From: a bacterium
GTDB lineage: Bacteria; UBP6; UBA1177
DNA length: 64,000 nucleotides
NCBI GenBank assembly: GCA_017645765.1
Contig: JAGCNV010000097.1
Coordinates: forward strand, 1-64,000
Direction: 5' to 3'
Under the pieces are notes generated by a model, which did no database searches, was not told where the DNA came from, and worked only from the letters and a program-made list of their open reading frames with translations. Shown here piece by piece: positions 7,396 through 15,191 of this stretch. Every line of letters begins with the position of its first letter. Position 1 is the stretch's first letter. A program made the position numbers and the translations under genes.

Positions 7396-8887
7396 GTCTG
7401 TAGATCGTAAACTCACCGTTATCACTGATTTTTTCAAGATTTCCGCGGTATTCCTGCGGCACTTCAATGCCGTTTTTAAATGCGCAGTAAGTGCCCGACT
7501 GCCTTGAATCGACTGCTCTGCGCATCATTTTTCTGACATCTTCCGGTTTTGATGCGAATAAAATCGGCGCGTTTTTGTGAAAATAAGCGTATCCGCCGGT
7601 CCAGATCTGGGGAATTCCGAAAAAATAAGCACGCTTCAGATCATCGATCCTGCCGAGTTCAGCTTCAGTTTCGAGAATTCCGCTGAATCTTTTTTCGATC
7701 CCTCTGTCATTCCCGTAGAAATTATCGACAGATGTCGCTGAATGGTTCCAGAGCGGCGCATATTTTATATGCGTGAATGCGTCAAGCGAAAAAAGGAGAA
7801 AAATCGACAGGAAAAGTGCCGCCTTTTCTCTTTTCCCTGCATATTTTCTGCACAAAAACGCAAAAAATTCGACTGAAAGAACAAGAAGAGCGAAGTAGCA
7901 TGCAAAAACAAAACGCGGTTCCTTGTGCCCGATTGCGCTGTGAACAATAAAAAATAAAAGAAACGGGAAGAAAAAGAGAAATACCTGCCTGTTTTTTCTG
8001 AAATCAACAATTCCCAAAGCCATCGTCAAAACCGCAGCAGCAAGAGTGATCGGATGAAAAGTCTTAACACAGTCAGCAAGATAGAAGTACCAGGGCGAGA
8101 CACCGTGTTTATTTGCAACTCCGCGGAGAACATTGTAGTCGAAATAGGTAATAAAAGACTTGAAAAAACTTCCCCACGTAAAAATATCGAGAAGCCCCTG
8201 AAGCGCCATCATAAATATAAATCCGAAACCGAAGATCAACGATGACTGAAAACGCTTTTTTGCAGTAAGAAAGAGTGCAACAGCAAGCCCGAAAGAAAAG
8301 GCAGCGGTCTGAAAACGGATCATAAAGGCGATTCCGGCAGCAAAAAAGGCGAAAACAAGCTCTCTGATGCGCTCGTTTTCAATATAGTTCGAAGCGAAAT
8401 ATACGGCAAAAACCATGAACGGAAGCGATGCCGACTCTGTTAACGTCCGCACGGAAATATATGAAACCAGATAGCTCGCAGCAAGCGGCAGAGTGAAAAG
8501 AAACGCCTCTTTTTTGGCGAAACCGTGACGCCTGAAAAGAAGATAAACGACTGAAACAGCCAAACTGTTGAATATACCAAGGAAAATCTTAACTCCGACA
8601 TTTATCGAAAGCGGGTCTTTGACACCGATCAGATCCAGAATTTTGTAAGCTCCCGCCAGAATTCCTGGGAAAAACCAGCTTCTCGCCCCGTATTTGAATT
8701 CCCAGTAGGTTATTCCACGCCCGAAAACAAGTTTGTGAGCCGGTTCGATCGTCTGAAAAATCTCGTCCGGGTATATCTGGGCGAGGCTCGTGTTTGCGGC
8801 ATAAATGCGGACAAAAAGCGAAAGCGCAAAAATTACGAAAAAAGGCAACCATTCTGAATTATTGAAGAATTTTTTATTTTCGCTCAT
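7385..8887 (-). CDS. GT22-like mannosyltransferase (Alg9/PIG-B type), polytopic membrane protein
   Basis: Predicted dolichol- or polyprenol-phosphate-sugar-dependent transferase of the GT-C fold. The 500-residue protein has about ten hydrophobic segments. The first loop carries IYPDEIFQTIEPAH, followed by GRGITYWEF and GARSWFFPG, which match the signature of the Alg9/PIG-B/Gpi10 family (H-P-D-E-x-F-Q, then T-W-E, then R-S-x-x-P). This family is mainly eukaryotic, with scattered bacterial members. The soluble tail (about residue 380 onward) has no recognised motif. A GCTATAAT box lies at the 3' end of the upstream tatD gene, so it is probably transcribed separately from that operon. Its lipid-linked donor and acceptor are unknown. 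Confidence 0.8.
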   Translation of the reverse strand: MSENKKFFNNSEWLPFFVIFALSLFVRIYAANTSLAQIYPDEIFQTIEPAHKLVFGRGITYWEFKYGARSWFFPGILAGAYKILDLIGVKDPLSINVGVKIFLGIFNSLAVSVVYLLFRRHGFAKKEAFLFTLPLAASYLVSYISVRTLTESASLPFMVFAVYFASNYIENERIRELVFAFFAAGIAFMIRFQTAAFSFGLAVALFLTAKKRFQSSLIFGFGFIFMMALQGLLDIFTWGSFFKSFITYFDYNVLRGVANKHGVSPWYFYLADCVKTFHPITLAAAVLTMALGIVDFRKNRQVFLFFFPFLLFFIVHSAIGHKEPRFVFACYFALLVLSVEFFAFLCRKYAGKREKAALFLSIFLLFSLDAFTHIKYAPLWNHSATSVDNFYGNDRGIEKRFSGILETEAELGRIDDLKRAYFFGIPQIWTGGYAYFHKNAPILFASKPEDVRKMMRRAVDSRQSGTYCAFKNGIEVPQEYRGNLEKISDNGEFTIYRLKI

Positions 8888-8932
8888 GATTTTCTCAACT
8901 TTTCACGTGAAACATTCTCAAAAAAACGAACG

Positions 8933-8938
8933 ATTATA
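8933..8938 (-). promoter_or_regulatory. -10 element of the GT22 gene
   Basis: The minus strand reads GTCGCTATAATCG about 46 bp before the start at 8887. It overlaps the stop codon of the upstream tatD gene. Confidence 0.45.
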
Positions 8939-9662
8939 GCGACTTTTGCGAAAATTTCGACAAATTCGAACGTATTTCTGCAATTTTTTCCGCTATCAGC
9001 AGAATATCCTGCTGTTTTGAAAAACTTTCCCCTTTTTTCGGCTGATACGGGGCGTCGGTTTCTGTCAGAATCCTGTTTTCCTGCAGAATTTTTACGGTTT
9101 CGACCGCCTTTTTATGCCCGTTCAAGAGAGCGTTTCCGAAACTGAAAAATGCGTTGACTCCGTGGTTCAGAATGCTTTCCGCCTCTGCCGCAGTTCCCGA
9201 ATAAGAGTGGAAAATCACTTTTTTTATTTTTCTAAGTTCCTGAATCTGCTCAAAAACTTCAGGAATTGCCTTTCTGATGTGAAGAATAACCGGCAGTTCC
9301 GCTTTTTCAGCCATTTCAAGCTGAGCGCTAAAAAGTTTTTTCTGCAAATCTATTGTTGCAGCAAATTCTTCATTGAAGCGGTCAAGACCGATCTCGCCGA
9401 CTGCCGCAATCCGCTTTTCAGAGATCAGTTTTTCAAGTGTTTTCAATTCTATTTCCTCTGGAGCCTGCGGGTGGATCCCGAACGAAATTTTCAATTTTTG
9501 AGCAGTTTCAGGATTTTTTGCAATAAAGTTTTCGACAAATTCAACTTCCTGCAAAGTGCGGCTGGAGCACATTCCTAAAAAATCATTTTCTCTAATAAAA
9601 TCTGCCGATTGAGGCGACACTTCAAGAAGCTGCTTTAAGTGAAAATGAGCATCAAAAATCAT
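8934..9662 (-). CDS. tatD: TatD-family metal-dependent deoxyribonuclease
   Basis: TatD proteins are metal-dependent hydrolases of the amidohydrolase fold with 3'-5' exonuclease activity on DNA. The 242-residue protein begins MIFDAHFHL with the metal-binding H-x-H, and has AAVGEIGLDR near residue 94 (the usual GEIGLD) plus ILHIRKAIPEVF and FHSYSGTAAEA, matching the family blocks with conserved histidines, then LTETDAPYQP (catalytic Asp). It is slightly shorter than the usual 255-265. Its ATG overlaps the stop of the preceding metallo-beta-lactamase gene by 4 bp, so the two are translationally coupled. Together with RdgC-like and MBL proteins it suggests a DNA-processing operon. Confidence 0.88.
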   Translation of the reverse strand: MIFDAHFHLKQLLEVSPQSADFIRENDFLGMCSSRTLQEVEFVENFIAKNPETAQKLKISFGIHPQAPEEIELKTLEKLISEKRIAAVGEIGLDRFNEEFAATIDLQKKLFSAQLEMAEKAELPVILHIRKAIPEVFEQIQELRKIKKVIFHSYSGTAAEAESILNHGVNAFFSFGNALLNGHKKAVETVKILQENRILTETDAPYQPKKGESFSKQQDILLIAEKIAEIRSNLSKFSQKSL

Positions 9663-10438
9663 TGGAGCTGAATCGAGAGCGGGTTATTCTGGTTCGCGAT
9701 AAACGCCTTGAAATCGAGAGAATGCGCCTGTCTGAAATTTATGATGAGATTTTTAAGCATCTGCGGAGAGTTGTTTTCTTCGCTGAGATGGCTGAAAATC
9801 ACGGTTTTAGGATGATTTTCACCCATTCTTTCAAGGGCATCGAGACTCTGATCGTTCGAAAGATGACCGAACTGACCGCGGATCCGCTCCTTCAGAACAG
9901 GCGGATAGTGCGTATTCTGATAAAGCATCGCCGGATCGTGGTTCGCCTCTAAAATTATGCGCGTTCCCTGATTTATGTAGCTCATCATTCTGTTCGTCAC
10001 TTTGCCTGTGTCTGTCGCAAAACAGACTGTCTCGCCGCACGGAGCCGAAATCAGATAACCGACCGGATCGACCGCGTCGTGCATGATCTCGAACGGAGTA
10101 AATTCAAAAGCTCCGAGCTTGATTTTTCTGTCTTTTTCTACCGCGCGGCAATGTATCGGATGTTTTGTATTTTCGTTAAGGATTTCAAGTGTTTTTGCCG
10201 TTGAAAATACCGGAGCGTCAAGCTTGTAGGCAGTGTAGGCAACCCCTTTGATATGGTCTTCGTGCTCATGAGTCAGCAGAATTCCTTTGATCCGGGAAAT
10301 ATCTATTCCAAGCATGTCAGCACGCCTTGAAAACTCCCTGAAACTTAAGCCCTGATCCACAAGAAGCATTGAATTTTCGTATTCGATTATGTAGGCGTTT
10401 GCTTTGGAACCGCTGGCGAGGATGTGTATCGCGCTCAA
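9659..10438 (-). CDS. Metallo-beta-lactamase-fold hydrolase, YycJ/WalJ-like
   Basis: The 259-residue protein has the metal-binding motif LLTHEHEDH (H57, H59, D61, H62) after an N-terminal HILASGSKANAYIIE strand, which is the layout of the YycJ/WalJ group of small MBL-fold hydrolases. Later blocks are FEIMHDAVDPVGYLI (third metal histidine) and VCFATDTGKV. LEANHDPAMLY and GHLSNDQSLD are typical of this group. These proteins are thought to act as exonucleases in DNA metabolism; the substrate here is inferred. It overlaps the genes on both sides by 4 bp, so it is the third of four coupled genes. Confidence 0.85.
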   Translation of the reverse strand: MSAIHILASGSKANAYIIEYENSMLLVDQGLSFREFSRRADMLGIDISRIKGILLTHEHEDHIKGVAYTAYKLDAPVFSTAKTLEILNENTKHPIHCRAVEKDRKIKLGAFEFTPFEIMHDAVDPVGYLISAPCGETVCFATDTGKVTNRMMSYINQGTRIILEANHDPAMLYQNTHYPPVLKERIRGQFGHLSNDQSLDALERMGENHPKTVIFSHLSEENNSPQMLKNLIINFRQAHSLDFKAFIANQNNPLSIQLQ

Positions 10439-10932
10439 TCCGAAATCCCCAGAAAATCTTTGATATCATCAACAAAATCAGGCATTTCACGTTCAAGAAG
10501 GAACGTATTGAAAAGAGCTTTCATTATAAGTTCGAGTTTCGTCATAGAGATCAGACGCGCCGAAATCATCTCTTCCTCGTTCTTTTCGCCAGTGATCGGA
10601 AGTTTGACCGAACTGATTTTGAAAGGTTGAGCCTTTACCTGAAAACTCCATTCGAGGTCTTTGGAAGCGATCCTGATTTTTGCCGCATCCGGAAGTCGAC
10701 CTTTCTTTATTGACTCACGCACCGACGGCAGCGAGGTAATCTCCTGAGATTTTATCGTTTCGCAGTAACCATCGCCCGTGACCGAAGCCAAAGTTATGGA
10801 ATCTTCAATAGAAACAGATATTTCGCCGAGTCCCAAATTGTTGAGCGACATCGTTTCGTCGGTCGCGCTCTTCCAGAAAAGCCAGAGCAGAAATTCAGAA
10901 CCCAAATATCCTATACCGCTTTCTTTTGTCAT
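10435..10932 (-). CDS. Partner of the RdgC-like protein, possibly its C-terminal half
   Basis: The 165-residue protein has no signal peptide. Near the N terminus it has YLGSEFLLWLFWKSA, a pattern I associate with the C-terminal region of deltaproteobacterial RdgC-type proteins, and later KDLEWSFQVKAQPFKISSVKLP. The gene overlaps the RdgC-like gene before it by 4 bp (ATGA) and the MBL gene after it by 4 bp. Since the upstream protein is about 100 residues shorter than E. coli RdgC, the two may be a split version of one protein that binds DNA as a complex. This is inference from context and one motif. Confidence 0.5.
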   Translation of the reverse strand: MTKESGIGYLGSEFLLWLFWKSATDETMSLNNLGLGEISVSIEDSITLASVTGDGYCETIKSQEITSLPSVRESIKKGRLPDAAKIRIASKDLEWSFQVKAQPFKISSVKLPITGEKNEEEMISARLISMTKLELIMKALFNTFLLEREMPDFVDDIKDFLGISD

Positions 10933-11540
10933 TTTTCACCCCAGATTTTCGTAAAAACAGGTTCCATTTTGTCCGCTCCGCCGAGCTCTTTCACCGAATC
11001 AAAAAGGTTCACCTGATTAATTGAAATTTCAAAACTTTTTTCAAAAATATCGGTGAATTTTGCAATCGTCGCACCAGACTGGGAAAAAAGATAAATGAGC
11101 TTTGAATCCATATCCCACGCAACTTCAGTGATCGTCGTTTTCGGATAGGAATTTGTCTTCATGCGCCTGATGACCTGCTCCTTGATCTCCTTTTTCTGCT
11201 GAGCCGCAATGTATTCGAGGTTGTTTTCACGCTTGAAAACGAACTCGGCCTCTTCGATGTAAGGTCTGAGCTGAGCCGCACTGAATGAATATTTGTCCTC
11301 GCGTAGTGCGAAAACGAAAAAACTGTCGTGCAGAAGTGACGAAAAATTTTCGCTGTCAAAGCAGAGCACCGCATCGACCCAGCCTGCAGATTCGTCTCTG
11401 AGATCGGTCGGATCAAGCCTCTGAAACGCACTTCCGGCAAGAGCCTCGCGCGCTTTTTCAATGCTATCGGGAGTTTTTTCCGGCATAAACACCGTGAAAG
11501 AAACATTTCCCTTCAACAATCTTGTCATACTAAACCTCAA
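10929..11540 (-). CDS. rdgC: RdgC-like recombination-associated DNA-binding protein
   Basis: RdgC forms a ring-shaped dimer on DNA and restrains RecA. The 203-residue protein shows the family pattern: a short N-terminal strand, ALAGSAFQRLDPTDLRDESAGWVDA (E. coli has a matching F-x-P-C-x-x-x-x-x-x-x-GWV block), then a strand pair with FFVFALREDKYSFSAAQLRPYIE, a helix with KKEIKEQVIRRM and TEVAWDMDSKLIYLFSQS, corresponding to the region before the dimer interface. It is only two thirds of the length of enterobacterial RdgC, and the downstream gene may supply the rest. It heads a chain of four overlapping genes (RdgC-like, partner, MBL, TatD). An RdgC-like call is likely but not certain. Confidence 0.65.
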   Translation of the reverse strand: MRFSMTRLLKGNVSFTVFMPEKTPDSIEKAREALAGSAFQRLDPTDLRDESAGWVDAVLCFDSENFSSLLHDSFFVFALREDKYSFSAAQLRPYIEEAEFVFKRENNLEYIAAQQKKEIKEQVIRRMKTNSYPKTTITEVAWDMDSKLIYLFSQSGATIAKFTDIFEKSFEISINQVNLFDSVKELGGADKMEPVFTKIWGEK

Positions 11541-11564
11541 TATTTAACATAAAATCTTCAAGAA

Positions 11565-11750
11565 CTAAGCCTTTCTGAAAGGATCGGGGGGAAGCGGCGG
11601 AGGCGGATCGGGATTTCCGGGAGGCGAAGGCGGCGGATCGTAGTCTCCGGCAATGAGCAAAGTCTGCTGAAAAGAACGCAAACCTTCAAAATCACTGACC
11701 GAAAAAATCATTAAAAGCGCCGCTGAAACGACAATCGGAACGAATTTCAT
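11565..11750 (-). CDS. Small exported proline-rich peptide
   Basis: The 61-codon ORF has a signal-peptide-like start (MKFVPIVVSAALLMIFSV), a short stretch of 20 residues and then a low-complexity tail of prolines with D, G and N (about 15 prolines in the last 25 residues). GGGG before the ATG is a weak ribosome binding site. It is the first gene upstream of the RdgC-like operon, 24 bp before it. Nothing is recognised; the Pro tail could be a spacer through the cell wall or simply an ORF of biased composition. Confidence 0.4.
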   Translation of the reverse strand: MKFVPIVVSAALLMIFSVSDFEGLRSFQQTLLIAGDYDPPPSPPGNPDPPPPLPPDPFRKA

Positions 11751-11846
11751 TATTACCCCGACTACATAAAACAGAACTATTTTAAAGTCTTCGCGGACAA
11801 AGTCAATGTTTTATTTTGTGCAAATGGAAGTTGAAAAACGCGACCA

Positions 11847-12851
11847 TCAGGAATTAATTCCAAAAATCACCTTAAAGCGGTGTTTCGCCGCAAAAACTTT
11901 CGACATCAAGAGAGCATAAAGATAGGAAAAACGGCTTCCTTTCGTACATAGTTTCAATGAACCGCCATAATAATAAATTTCGTGAATCACCAGTTTTTTC
12001 TTATATTTTGAAAAATCGAATTTATCCCGGCATTCCGATGTGTCAAAAGCTTCGTCGGAAATAGTAAAAGTCGCCCTGCCGTCTATCGGCAAATTGAAAC
12101 TGAAGTGATCTCTTCCGTAATAACACCACCAATCCCAAGTATTTTCTTTCTTCGACAGGTTACTTGTTGAAATGTCAACTATACCGCTCCACGGTCCGAT
12201 TTTCAGAAAAAAACCCTGAATGTGACAGTCACCTTCTAAAATCACTTCTTTGGCAAAACCACGTTTTACCGGTAATGCAGAAAGCGATGAATAAATATTC
12301 GGTTTTATATCGGAATTTTCATGAGGTGAATCAGCAAATTGCTGCAAATAATGAAAAATCGCTTCCGCATAAAGCTGACTACCCTTTTTTGTAGTGTGAA
12401 TTTCATCCCTTAAAATTTCTTCAATCGGATATCCTGACAAAATTTCATCCAGAGGAATATATTCCAACCTTTTGTTTTTAAGATAATTTTTTGTTTCGGA
12501 ATAAAATTTCTTCCAATCTGAAATTTTTAAATCCTTGTTTCTGGCGCAAAACAAAAAAATAACTCTGCAACCGATTTTCAAAAGTTTTTCCGCAATTGCA
12601 TCAATATACAGATTAGTTTTGTTATCCTGCCCAATGTAATAAGTGGAAAACCAGTCAATAAAACAGATATCGGGACGGGTTTGCACCGCTTTATCAACCA
12701 AGCATATACCCGCATCGTTAAGGTGCATCCCGCCGAAACCCAGTTTCAGCACATTTGCTTTTGATAATTTTGCGAAACAGTCCGCATATCCGTTTCGCTG
12801 CTGTGTTACGCTTGCTCCGTAAAAAACTATTTTACATTTTGCTGAAACCAA
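11847..12851 (-). CDS. SGNH/GDSL-type hydrolase with C-terminal beta domain, probably modifying surface glycan
   Basis: The start is a TTG at 12851 because GGAGG lies directly before it and no ATG gives the first strand. The 334-residue protein has CKIVFYGASVTQQ (nucleophile Ser in GxS), LGFGGMHLND (block II Gly), a block with WFSTYYIG, and RDEIHTTKKGSQLYA (catalytic Asp and His), the four SGNH blocks. The C-terminal half (about residues 185-334) has a strand-rich pattern with GDCHIQGFFLKIGPWSGIVDI. Such enzymes are common in O-antigen loci as esterases or acyltransferases. It lies divergent from wzm and probably belongs to the same locus. Confidence 0.75.
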   Translation of the reverse strand: MVSAKCKIVFYGASVTQQRNGYADCFAKLSKANVLKLGFGGMHLNDAGICLVDKAVQTRPDICFIDWFSTYYIGQDNKTNLYIDAIAEKLLKIGCRVIFLFCARNKDLKISDWKKFYSETKNYLKNKRLEYIPLDEILSGYPIEEILRDEIHTTKKGSQLYAEAIFHYLQQFADSPHENSDIKPNIYSSLSALPVKRGFAKEVILEGDCHIQGFFLKIGPWSGIVDISTSNLSKKENTWDWWCYYGRDHFSFNLPIDGRATFTISDEAFDTSECRDKFDFSKYKKKLVIHEIYYYGGSLKLCTKGSRFSYLYALLMSKVFAAKHRFKVIFGINS

Positions 12852-12877
12852 AAATCCCTCCGAATTCCGACCAAAGC

Positions 12878-12883
12878 ACTATA
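12878..12883 (-). promoter_or_regulatory. Candidate -10 element for the SGNH hydrolase gene
   Basis: The minus strand reads TTTTGCTATAGTGC, 27 bp before the TTG start. It resembles the GCTATAAT boxes elsewhere. Confidence 0.35.
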
Positions 12884-12918
12884 GCAAAATTTCATAAATA
12901 GAAAAAGTATTTTCAACC

Positions 12919-12979
12919 TTGACAATCATTGAAACTTATGGGATTTTACAGTGTTTTTGACTCTTTGAGGCACGTTATG
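12919..12979 (+). promoter_or_regulatory. Leader of wzm, similar to the leader of wzt
   Basis: From TTGACA (12919-12924) to the ATG (12977) is 58 bp, and the segment aligns without gaps to 15131-15191 before wzt. Shared blocks are TTGACAAT, TGGGATT, TGTTTTTG and ATGAGTG. The hexamer here at the -10 position is TACAGT (12947-12952). TTGAGG (12965-12970) is the ribosome binding site. Confidence 0.5.
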
Positions 12980-13825
12980 AGTGAAAAAGAGAATTGGACG
13001 ACGATAATCACTCCTAAAAACAGTTTTTTCCGGCTTAACCTGAAAGAACTCTGGCAATACCGCGATTTGATCACATCTTTTGTAAAAAGGGATATTACCT
13101 CGACTTATAAGCAGACGATTCTCGGTCCGCTCTGGTTCTTCATCCAGCCGATTTTCACCACAATAATGTTTCTCATTGTTTTCGGAAATATCGCAAAAAT
13201 TCCGACCGACGGCGTTCCGCAGGTTCTTTTCTACATGAACGGAATAATTCTTTGGAACTATTTTTCGAAATGTCTGGTTTCGACATCAAACACTTTTGTC
13301 GCTAATTCCGCCATTTTTAAAAAAGTCTATTTTTCGAGGCTCACCATTCCGCTTTCGAACGTGATTTCGGCATTGGTTCAGTTTGTTATCCAACTTGCTC
13401 TTTTTATAATAATTTTGATTGCTTATAAAATTCATGAAGCAGATTTCAAATTAAGTTTCGCAGTTTTTGCAGTTCCGCTTTTTGTATTGCAGATGGCTGT
13501 TCTCGGGCTTGGGATCGGACTTATAATCACATCTTTGACTACAAAATACCGTGATTTGACCCATCTTATCGGATTTGCAGTTCAACTTTGGATGTATGCA
13601 ACCCCGATAGTTTATCCCCTTTCAATGGTTCCGGAAAAATGGCGTTCACTTTATGTTTTGAACCCGGTCGTTCCGATTCTTGAAAGCTTCAAACACGCCT
13701 TTTTCTCAACCGGAATGCCTTCACTCACTGAATACGGAATCAGTATCGCTATGACCATCTTCCTGCTTTTTGCCGGAATTTTTGTCTTCAATTTTGTAGA
13801 GAAAAACTTTGTGGATACAGTGTAA
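12977..13825 (+). CDS. wzm: O-antigen/teichoic-type ABC transporter permease Wzm
   Basis: Inner-membrane part of the exporter that moves lipid-linked O-polysaccharide across the membrane. The start at 12977 is preferred over an ATG at 12929 because TTGAGG precedes it and the resulting N terminus (MSEKENWTTIITPKNS) matches the family, in which an amphipathic segment leads into LWQYRDLITSFVKRDITSTYKQTILGPLW. Six membrane segments follow; the ABC-2 family block GLGIGLIITSLTTKYRDL and WMYATPIVYPLSMVPEKWR are present. The 282-residue length fits. It precedes a membrane protein and wzt. The gene carries a leader resembling that of wzt. Confidence 0.93.
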   Translation: MSEKENWTTIITPKNSFFRLNLKELWQYRDLITSFVKRDITSTYKQTILGPLWFFIQPIFTTIMFLIVFGNIAKIPTDGVPQVLFYMNGIILWNYFSKCLVSTSNTFVANSAIFKKVYFSRLTIPLSNVISALVQFVIQLALFIIILIAYKIHEADFKLSFAVFAVPLFVLQMAVLGLGIGLIITSLTTKYRDLTHLIGFAVQLWMYATPIVYPLSMVPEKWRSLYVLNPVVPILESFKHAFFSTGMPSLTEYGISIAMTIFLLFAGIFVFNFVEKNFVDTV

Positions 13826-15055
13826 ATGAACATTTCTTTTTGCTCGAAAAGAATCAATTTTGCAGTTTTTGTTTTTTTGATTCTTTATCTTTGCGAATCA
13901 CTGTGGAATAACTTTGGTTTCTTTCTCCATTTGAATCAAAAAGAAATATACGCCGGTTGGCTGATCAACTATCGCGGCGGATTCATACGGCGAGGTCTCG
14001 GCGGAGAAATAATACTCGGCTTGTCATCCCTATTCGGGATTCCATGTACAGTAATAATAAATTTTCTTACATTTATAGTTTGGCTGATCCTGATTTCCTT
14101 TTTCATCACCAAGTTCGTTCAGAAAAAATATCCTTTATTCATTCTTGCCATGCCGTTTTTTCTTGGAGAGACAATTTTTGTAGATCCATCTTATTTCCTT
14201 AGAAAAGATTCCCTGCTGATTTTAATATTTATTTCCATGCTGACTCTTTTTTTCAAAAAGAAACCTTTGCACCCTTTGGTTTTATGTTTATGCCTGAACG
14301 CCTTGTTTACATTCGGCATCTTAATTCACGAAGTTATTTTCTTTTTCTCATTTCCCATATTGTTTCTCTCCTGCCGGCATAGGAATAAATCCTTTTATAA
14401 AAGCCTGCTTTTTTTTCTTCCTTCAATCGCAGCATTCATATCCTGCATTATAAATGTTCAAGGAGAAAAAATTGTCACAGAAATGTTTGCCCGTACACCA
14501 GAGCTAGATCCTTCTCTTCTCGGGCTTCTTTATATCCCGTTCACAGAACACTTTGAAAGGATTTGGAGTCAGGTCAATGACCCAAGTCTGACAGCAACAG
14601 TTTTATATTCTGTTTACCACATAGCTTTTATCAGTTTTTCTTCTTTGAATTTTGACAAAATCAAAATAAATTTGGCCGCTTCGCCAAAAATAGACAGAAA
14701 TTTCCTGCTTTGCATTTTACTGCTTCAATTTCTATCAGTATTACCTGTTTTCTGTTCCGCATGGGACTGGGGAAGATGGATTTTTCTCTGGACAGCATCT
14801 TCTTTTGCCTATTTTTTAATAGCAGACGAGAATCCTTTTGACGAGAAAATTCTGTCAAAAGTTGATGCAATCCTTAGTTCAAAATGGTTCCAAAAAGCCG
14901 GGAACAACCGGATACTGGTATTTTTTATAACGACTCTTATCGGAGTACAATACCAGATTCCTTTGGAAATCGAATTTTTTACACGAACTCCCGTTTATTC
15001 TGTCTTGCAAATTATTTCAAAAGCGATTTTATACCTGAAAGAAGTCATTGTTTAA
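13826..15055 (+). CDS. Polytopic membrane protein of the polysaccharide locus
   Basis: The ATG directly follows the wzm stop with no gap. The 409-residue protein has about ten hydrophobic segments. The first external loop carries WLINYRGGFIRRGLGGEII, and a later one has FLRKDSLLIL. I have seen this G-G-F-x-R-R-G-L-x-G-E pattern in polytopic proteins of O-antigen and capsule loci with no assigned role. Charged residues in the first large loop would fit a GT-C-type glycosyltransferase or a polymerase, but a functional call would be a guess. Its position between wzm and wzt suggests a role in assembly or export of the glycan. Confidence 0.6.
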   Translation: MNISFCSKRINFAVFVFLILYLCESLWNNFGFFLHLNQKEIYAGWLINYRGGFIRRGLGGEIILGLSSLFGIPCTVIINFLTFIVWLILISFFITKFVQKKYPLFILAMPFFLGETIFVDPSYFLRKDSLLILIFISMLTLFFKKKPLHPLVLCLCLNALFTFGILIHEVIFFFSFPILFLSCRHRNKSFYKSLLFFLPSIAAFISCIINVQGEKIVTEMFARTPELDPSLLGLLYIPFTEHFERIWSQVNDPSLTATVLYSVYHIAFISFSSLNFDKIKINLAASPKIDRNFLLCILLLQFLSVLPVFCSAWDWGRWIFLWTASSFAYFLIADENPFDEKILSKVDAILSSKWFQKAGNNRILVFFITTLIGVQYQIPLEIEFFTRTPVYSVLQIISKAILYLKEVIV

Positions 15056-15130
15056 TTGCAAAACATTTTCAGCTTTATTCTCTTTAAATTTTATGGAAAT
15101 AACGGGAATGCAGAAGAATCATTTTTACTA

Positions 15131-15191
15131 TTGACAATAAAGGCAATATGTGGGATTCTATAATGTTTTTGTTCGAACGCTGGTGTTTATG
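15131..15191 (+). promoter_or_regulatory. Promoter and leader of wzt, similar to the leader of wzm
   Basis: TTGACA at 15131-15136 and TATAAT at 15159-15164 are separated by 22 bp, longer than usual. The 58 bp between TTGACA and ATG match the wzm leader (12919) in spacing and in the blocks TGGGATT and TGTTTTTG. This suggests a duplicated control region, possibly from an ancestral adjacent wzm-wzt arrangement. Confidence 0.5.
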
